Below are positions 7,355 to 10,073 of a stretch of 10,073 bases of DNA, in pieces. Made by a program: the position numbers and the translations under genes. Positions within the stretch are counted from its first letter, which is position 1. The number at the start of each line of letters is the position of its first letter. Origin of the DNA: CADCTM01 sp049671305 (GTDB lineage: Bacteria; Cyanobacteriota; Cyanobacteriia; Cyanobacteriales; Coleofasciculaceae); contig JBATUR010000002.1 of NCBI GenBank assembly GCA_049671305.1, positions 1 through 10,073 on the forward strand, in the 5' to 3' direction. The notes below the pieces were generated by a model. The model made no database searches. It had not been told where the DNA came from and was given only the letters and a program-made list of their open reading frames with translations.

Positions 7355-8059
7355 ATGGTGAAACCAATAAGCAATCAGTCAAATAGTAAAAGGAAACCTC
7401 AAAACAAATATCGGTATCTGCTGTTTTATAAACCTTACAATGTCTTGAGCCAGTTTACGGATCAAGAGGCGAATCAAAAGCGGACAAGCGATCTGCGCTC
7501 CGCAGCAGCGCTTCGCTATCGCCTAATAGAATCTAGTTCAGTGCTGCCAACTCGCCAGACACTGAAAGATTACATCCCGGTGACTTCAGTTTATCCAGTC
7601 GGACGCCTTGATCAAGATAGTGAAGGACTGATGCTATTAACCAACAATGGACGCTTGCAAGACCAACTTTCCAACCGACGATTTCAGCATCCTCGCACCT
7701 ACTGGGTACAGGTAGAAGGCATTCCTACAACTGCTGCCTTGCGACAGTTAGGCAGGGGGGTGAAAATTCAAGATTACCAAACGCGACCAACCTTAGTACA
7801 GCTATTGCCTAATGAACCTGTTTTACCGCCTCGTCTACCACCAATACGCTTTCGCAAGAGTGTGCCAACTTCTTGGCTAGAAATCACCCTAACTGAAGGG
7901 CGAAACCGACAGGTGCGGAAGATGACGGCAGCGGTGGGGTTTCCGACTTTACGCCTAGTGCGAGTAGGTATTGCTCATTTACGTCTAGATAGTTTAGAAC
8001 CTGGTCAGTGGCGCGATTTAACAGTAGCAGAATTAGAACCGATGAATTGTTACTTATGA
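7355..8059 (+). CDS. rluE: 23S rRNA pseudouridine synthase, RluE type
   Basis: Cytoplasmic enzyme of the RsuA/RluB/E/F family that turns a specific uridine of 23S rRNA into pseudouridine (U2457 for E. coli RluE; the site here is inferred). Diagnostic motifs are YLLFYKPYNVLSQFTD near residue 21, VGRLDQDSEGL with catalytic Asp86, TYWVQVEGIP (115-124), and PTSWLEITLTEGRNRQVRKM (171-190) followed by GFPTLRLVR. It is 234 residues against about 217 for E. coli RluE, and like it lacks an N-terminal S4 domain. The extra length lies mostly in an insertion of about 28 residues (around 41-68) between the FTD motif and the TLKDYIPV segment, part of it encoded by the palindromic repeat at 7488. AAGG at 7349-7352 lies too close to the ATG at 7355 for ideal spacing; the next codon, GTG at 7358, could start instead. 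The preceding 151 bases hold no obvious terminator or strong promoter. Confidence 0.85.
   Translation: MVKPISNQSNSKRKPQNKYRYLLFYKPYNVLSQFTDQEANQKRTSDLRSAAALRYRLIESSSVLPTRQTLKDYIPVTSVYPVGRLDQDSEGLMLLTNNGRLQDQLSNRRFQHPRTYWVQVEGIPTTAALRQLGRGVKIQDYQTRPTLVQLLPNEPVLPPRLPPIRFRKSVPTSWLEITLTEGRNRQVRKMTAAVGFPTLRLVRVGIAHLRLDSLEPGQWRDLTVAELEPMNCYL
7488..7522. repeat. Nested palindromic small repeat inside rluE
   Basis: The 35 bases fold as a perfect three-stem junction. The outer stem is GCGAT (7488-7492) with ATCGC (7518-7522). Inside are CTGCG/CGCAG with loop CTC (7493-7505), one C, then AGCG/CGCT with loop CTT (7507-7517). Every base is in a stem or a 3-base loop except one C. This resembles the small dispersed palindromic repeats common in filamentous cyanobacteria. 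Here it is read in frame as SDLRSAAALRYR within an insertion not found in E. coli RluE. The class name is not assigned. Confidence 0.7.
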
Positions 8060-8170
8060 CAAACTAGAGACAGTCATAATCAGATTCTTGTCAGATCATC
8101 CTGAAGCACTTGGCTTAAGAGTGCTATAGAGTAAAAGCTGCAACTTTAGATAATGACATGACAAACTAGA
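8056..8170. repeat. 13-base direct repeat around the rluE stop
   Basis: ATGACAAACTAGA occurs at 8056-8068, overlapping the stop codon of rluE, and again at 8158-8170, 102 bases later. The second copy supplies the ATGACA that could act as a -35 box for the downstream gene. It may be the trace of a local duplication or a bound site used twice. Confidence 0.5.
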
Positions 8171-8188
8171 TGGCAGTTAGCTTATATA
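8158..8188 (+). promoter_or_regulatory. Weak promoter candidate for the phosphatase gene
   Basis: ATGACA (8158-8163) and TATATA (8183-8188) are separated by 19 bases, slightly longer than ideal. They lie about 45 bases before the start codon at 8231. Only a candidate, since neither box is perfect. Confidence 0.3.
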
Positions 8189-8216
8189 CCAAAGCTTAAA
8201 AATCATGACAGGAATT

Positions 8217-8223
8217 GAGGAAG
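8217..8223 (+). promoter_or_regulatory. Ribosome binding site of the phosphatase gene
   Basis: GAGGAAG lies 7 bases before the ATG at 8231 and fixes that start. It is the clearest Shine-Dalgarno in the window; the lectin genes lack one. Confidence 0.65.
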
Positions 8224-8230
8224 TTCCATT

Positions 8231-10073
8231 ATGTTAATTTGTCCACTGTGTTCATTCGAGAATCCCAACAACAATAACTTTTGTCAAAAATGTGGAACTT
8301 CCCTTTCCCATAAAACTTGTCCTGAATGCGATGCCCAAGTGCCAATAAATGCTGAAACTTGTCAAAGTTGTGGAACGTATACGGGTACTGTTTGGCAGGC
8401 AATTATCAAAAAAGAGCCGATCGCGGTATCAACATCTCAAATACCTGTATCTTTGAGCGAGGATTCCTCAGCAGCTATTAGTTTAGACCAAGCTGAGGAA
8501 TTGCCGATAGAAGTTGCTGATACCGATGAGGCTTCACTTCAAACAGAAACAACAAAGGCGTCTTCCTTGGAGGTTCCCTTAGTTGAAGACAGCCAACGTC
8601 CCCCAACGGCTGAAGAGTTGATGGAAGAGGATACAACTCAACCTCTATCAAGTCCGGCGTCGGCAAGTTTTGCCGATGATAGTGGTGATAATTTGCTGAG
8701 TGCGGCAGCCTCCACTCCTTCTGCTGTCTATCTGGATACGGAAGAGCGCTATCGCTTGCTAGAACCCCACAGCGTTGAAGAGATTGAGGCGGCTCAAACA
8801 ACGCTCTATGGTGCATCAGTAAGAGTTTTAGACAGTCAACCCTTCCAAAAGACACTTTTGCAAACCTTAAGGGAGCAAGAAGACGACGAGCAACAGGATC
8901 AAAAAAGCCTGAATTCAAAGGCTTGGAAAGATTTGGGTATCCCGAAGAGCGCTCAAGCTTATTTGTCATTGCAGCGATCGCATTACCCGACACTTCCAGA
9001 AGTTCATGATGCTTGGCTTCAGGATGGAGTTGCGGTGATACTCCTAGAAGACCGCTCACAGTGGCAGATTCTTGGTAATTTGTGGGACAGTGAAGAGCTT
9101 TCGACGCTGCAAATTTTATATTGGCTCGACGAAATGGCAAAACTCTGGGAAGCGCTGGAGCCTTGGCATTGTCGTCAGAGTTTGTTGGAAGTCACAAATC
9201 TACGGGTAGATGAAGACTCTTCACTAGGTCTGCTACGCTTGTACCCCGATCCAGAAAAAGAACTAACGCTGCAAGATTTGGGGGAAATGTGGCAAAAGTT
9301 GTTTAGCCAGTCGCAGCGGACGCAATTTGCTTCTTTAGGAGCCGTCTATCGGCAGTTATGTACTGAAGATATTAAGACGGTGGCAGAATTGCGATCGCAC
9401 TTAGAAGCGATTGCACGTGAACACCAACCCTCCCCTACACTCGATCAACAACCGGAATCTACTGAAGTTTCAGAATTTGATCTAGATTTTACCGCCATTG
9501 GGAGTGAAGGCAGAGAAGGAGCCCCAACAGTTATGCAAAAAGTTTCGCCTAATGAAGCCAATTTCAACAATGATGCTGATGATCTACCTACTGTGATCCT
9601 GCCGATGCAGTTACTGAGTCTAGATGACGCAGGCTGCACTGATATTGGTCAGCATCGGGAGCGTAATGAAGACTGCTTTGGCATTAATACCCAAGTCCAA
9701 AAGCAGGAAAACCCGATGGGACGGACGGTTCAAGCCAAAGGATTGTATGTATTATGTGATGGCATGGGAGGACATTTAGCCGGCGAAGTAGCAAGCGCAA
9801 TGGCTGTGGAAAAGCTCAAGGAATTCTTTGAAGACAATTGGCAGGACGACCAGTTGCCGACCGAAGAAACTGTCCGTGAGGCGGTGCGTGTGGCTAATCA
9901 GGCAATATACGATGTGAACCAACAAAATGCCCGTTCCGGCAGTGGTCGCATGGGTACGACTTTGGTAATGATTTTGATTCAAAATACCGAAGCGGTGATT
10001 GCTCATGTGGGAGATAGTCGCTTGTATCGTCTGACTCGCAAACGTGGCTTGGAGCAAGTTACGGTAGACCATG
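8231..10073 (+). CDS. Zinc-ribbon / pseudokinase-like / PP2C serine-threonine phosphatase (3' partial)
   Basis: An open frame of 614 codons runs off the right edge. The ATG at 8231 follows a good ribosome site. Two zinc ribbons come first: C4-x2-C7...C18-x2-C21, and C30-x2-C33...C44-x2-C47. Residues about 60-160 are an acidic, Ser/Thr/Glu-rich linker. Residues about 167-396 resemble a degraded Ser/Thr kinase: RYRLL near the start, HYPTLPEVHDAW like the kinase HPxLPxVxD stretch, then a catalytic-loop-like VTNLRVDEDSS where the HRD aspartate and lysine are missing and DFG reads YPD. From about 462 a PP2C (PPM) domain begins: TDIGQHRERNED (E480, D481), LCDGMGG (D510), then GTT and HVGDSRLYR (D595). 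These hold metal-binding acidic residues of PP2C, so Mn/Mg-dependent dephosphorylation of phospho-Ser/Thr is likely. The terminal metal-binding Asp motifs lie beyond the window. The protein is probably cytoplasmic; the substrate is unknown. The kinase-like reading is inference, the phosphatase call is firm. Confidence 0.9.
   Translation, partial: MLICPLCSFENPNNNNFCQKCGTSLSHKTCPECDAQVPINAETCQSCGTYTGTVWQAIIKKEPIAVSTSQIPVSLSEDSSAAISLDQAEELPIEVADTDEASLQTETTKASSLEVPLVEDSQRPPTAEELMEEDTTQPLSSPASASFADDSGDNLLSAAASTPSAVYLDTEERYRLLEPHSVEEIEAAQTTLYGASVRVLDSQPFQKTLLQTLREQEDDEQQDQKSLNSKAWKDLGIPKSAQAYLSLQRSHYPTLPEVHDAWLQDGVAVILLEDRSQWQILGNLWDSEELSTLQILYWLDEMAKLWEALEPWHCRQSLLEVTNLRVDEDSSLGLLRLYPDPEKELTLQDLGEMWQKLFSQSQRTQFASLGAVYRQLCTEDIKTVAELRSHLEAIAREHQPSPTLDQQPESTEVSEFDLDFTAIGSEGREGAPTVMQKVSPNEANFNNDADDLPTVILPMQLLSLDDAGCTDIGQHRERNEDCFGINTQVQKQENPMGRTVQAKGLYVLCDGMGGHLAGEVASAMAVEKLKEFFEDNWQDDQLPTEETVREAVRVANQAIYDVNQQNARSGSGRMGTTLVMILIQNTEAVIAHVGDSRLYRLTRKRGLEQVTVDH
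8974..8981. repeat. HIP1 octamer
   Basis: Perfect GCGATCGC within the kinase-like region of the phosphatase gene. Confidence 0.9.
9391..9398. repeat. HIP1 octamer
   Basis: Perfect GCGATCGC near the end of the kinase-like region, 410 bases after the previous copy. Confidence 0.9.

Noticed and set aside
8105..8125. Hairpin AGCACT/AGTGCT after rluE as terminator
   Set aside because: Only six pairs with a 9-base loop and no T-run after it.
8478..9140. Minus-strand frame of 220 codons
   Set aside because: It lies entirely inside the + strand phosphatase gene, whose zinc ribbons and PP2C motifs are clear in the other strand.
9776..10072. Minus-strand frame at the right edge
   Set aside because: A shadow of the PP2C domain, which shows DGMGG and HVGDSR on the + strand.

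Overview
The window looks like chromosomal DNA from a cyanobacterium. Four perfect copies of the octamer GCGATCGC (HIP1) lie in it, at 933, 2710, 8974 and 9391. A nested-hairpin small repeat of a cyanobacterial type sits inside one gene. The protein types also fit: an OmpA/beta-helix fusion, lectin-DUF11 surface proteins and a zinc-ribbon PP2C phosphatase. The species cannot be fixed from the sequence alone. All genes seen are on the + strand. I saw no tRNA, rRNA, CRISPR array, insertion sequence or integrase.

Layout. (1) 1-1547 is the 3' part of a gene for an envelope protein: a right-handed beta-helix, an Ig-like module, a proline-rich linker and a C-terminal OmpA peptidoglycan-binding domain. 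Its frame is open to the left edge, so the true start lies outside the window. (2) 1633-4128 and 4765-7203 are tandem paralogues of 831 and 812 residues. Each has a 46-residue signal peptide, an L-type lectin domain with the sugar-binding Asp/Gly/Asn triad intact, two DUF11-like modules, and a third C-terminal module ending in the same strand. They are separated by a 636-base spacer holding a probable terminator, two candidate promoters and several RNA hairpins. (3) 7355-8059 is an RluE-type 23S rRNA pseudouridine synthase with an extra segment of about 28 residues, part of it encoded by a 35-base palindromic repeat. (4) 8231 to the right edge is a long open frame cut by the window end. It encodes two N-terminal zinc ribbons, an acidic linker, a middle region resembling a dead protein kinase, and a PP2C-type phosphatase domain.

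How they may work together. The first three genes form an envelope/surface group: a peptidoglycan-anchored beta-helix protein followed by two exported lectin-like proteins that could bind glycans (self, sheath or foreign). The last two genes look like cytoplasmic housekeeping or signalling genes with no evident link to the surface group. The most distinctive points are the lectin-DUF11 tandem with its shared C-terminal module, the repeat built into the rluE reading frame, the zinc-ribbon/pseudokinase-like/PP2C protein, and the overlapping alternative hairpins in the leader of the second lectin gene.
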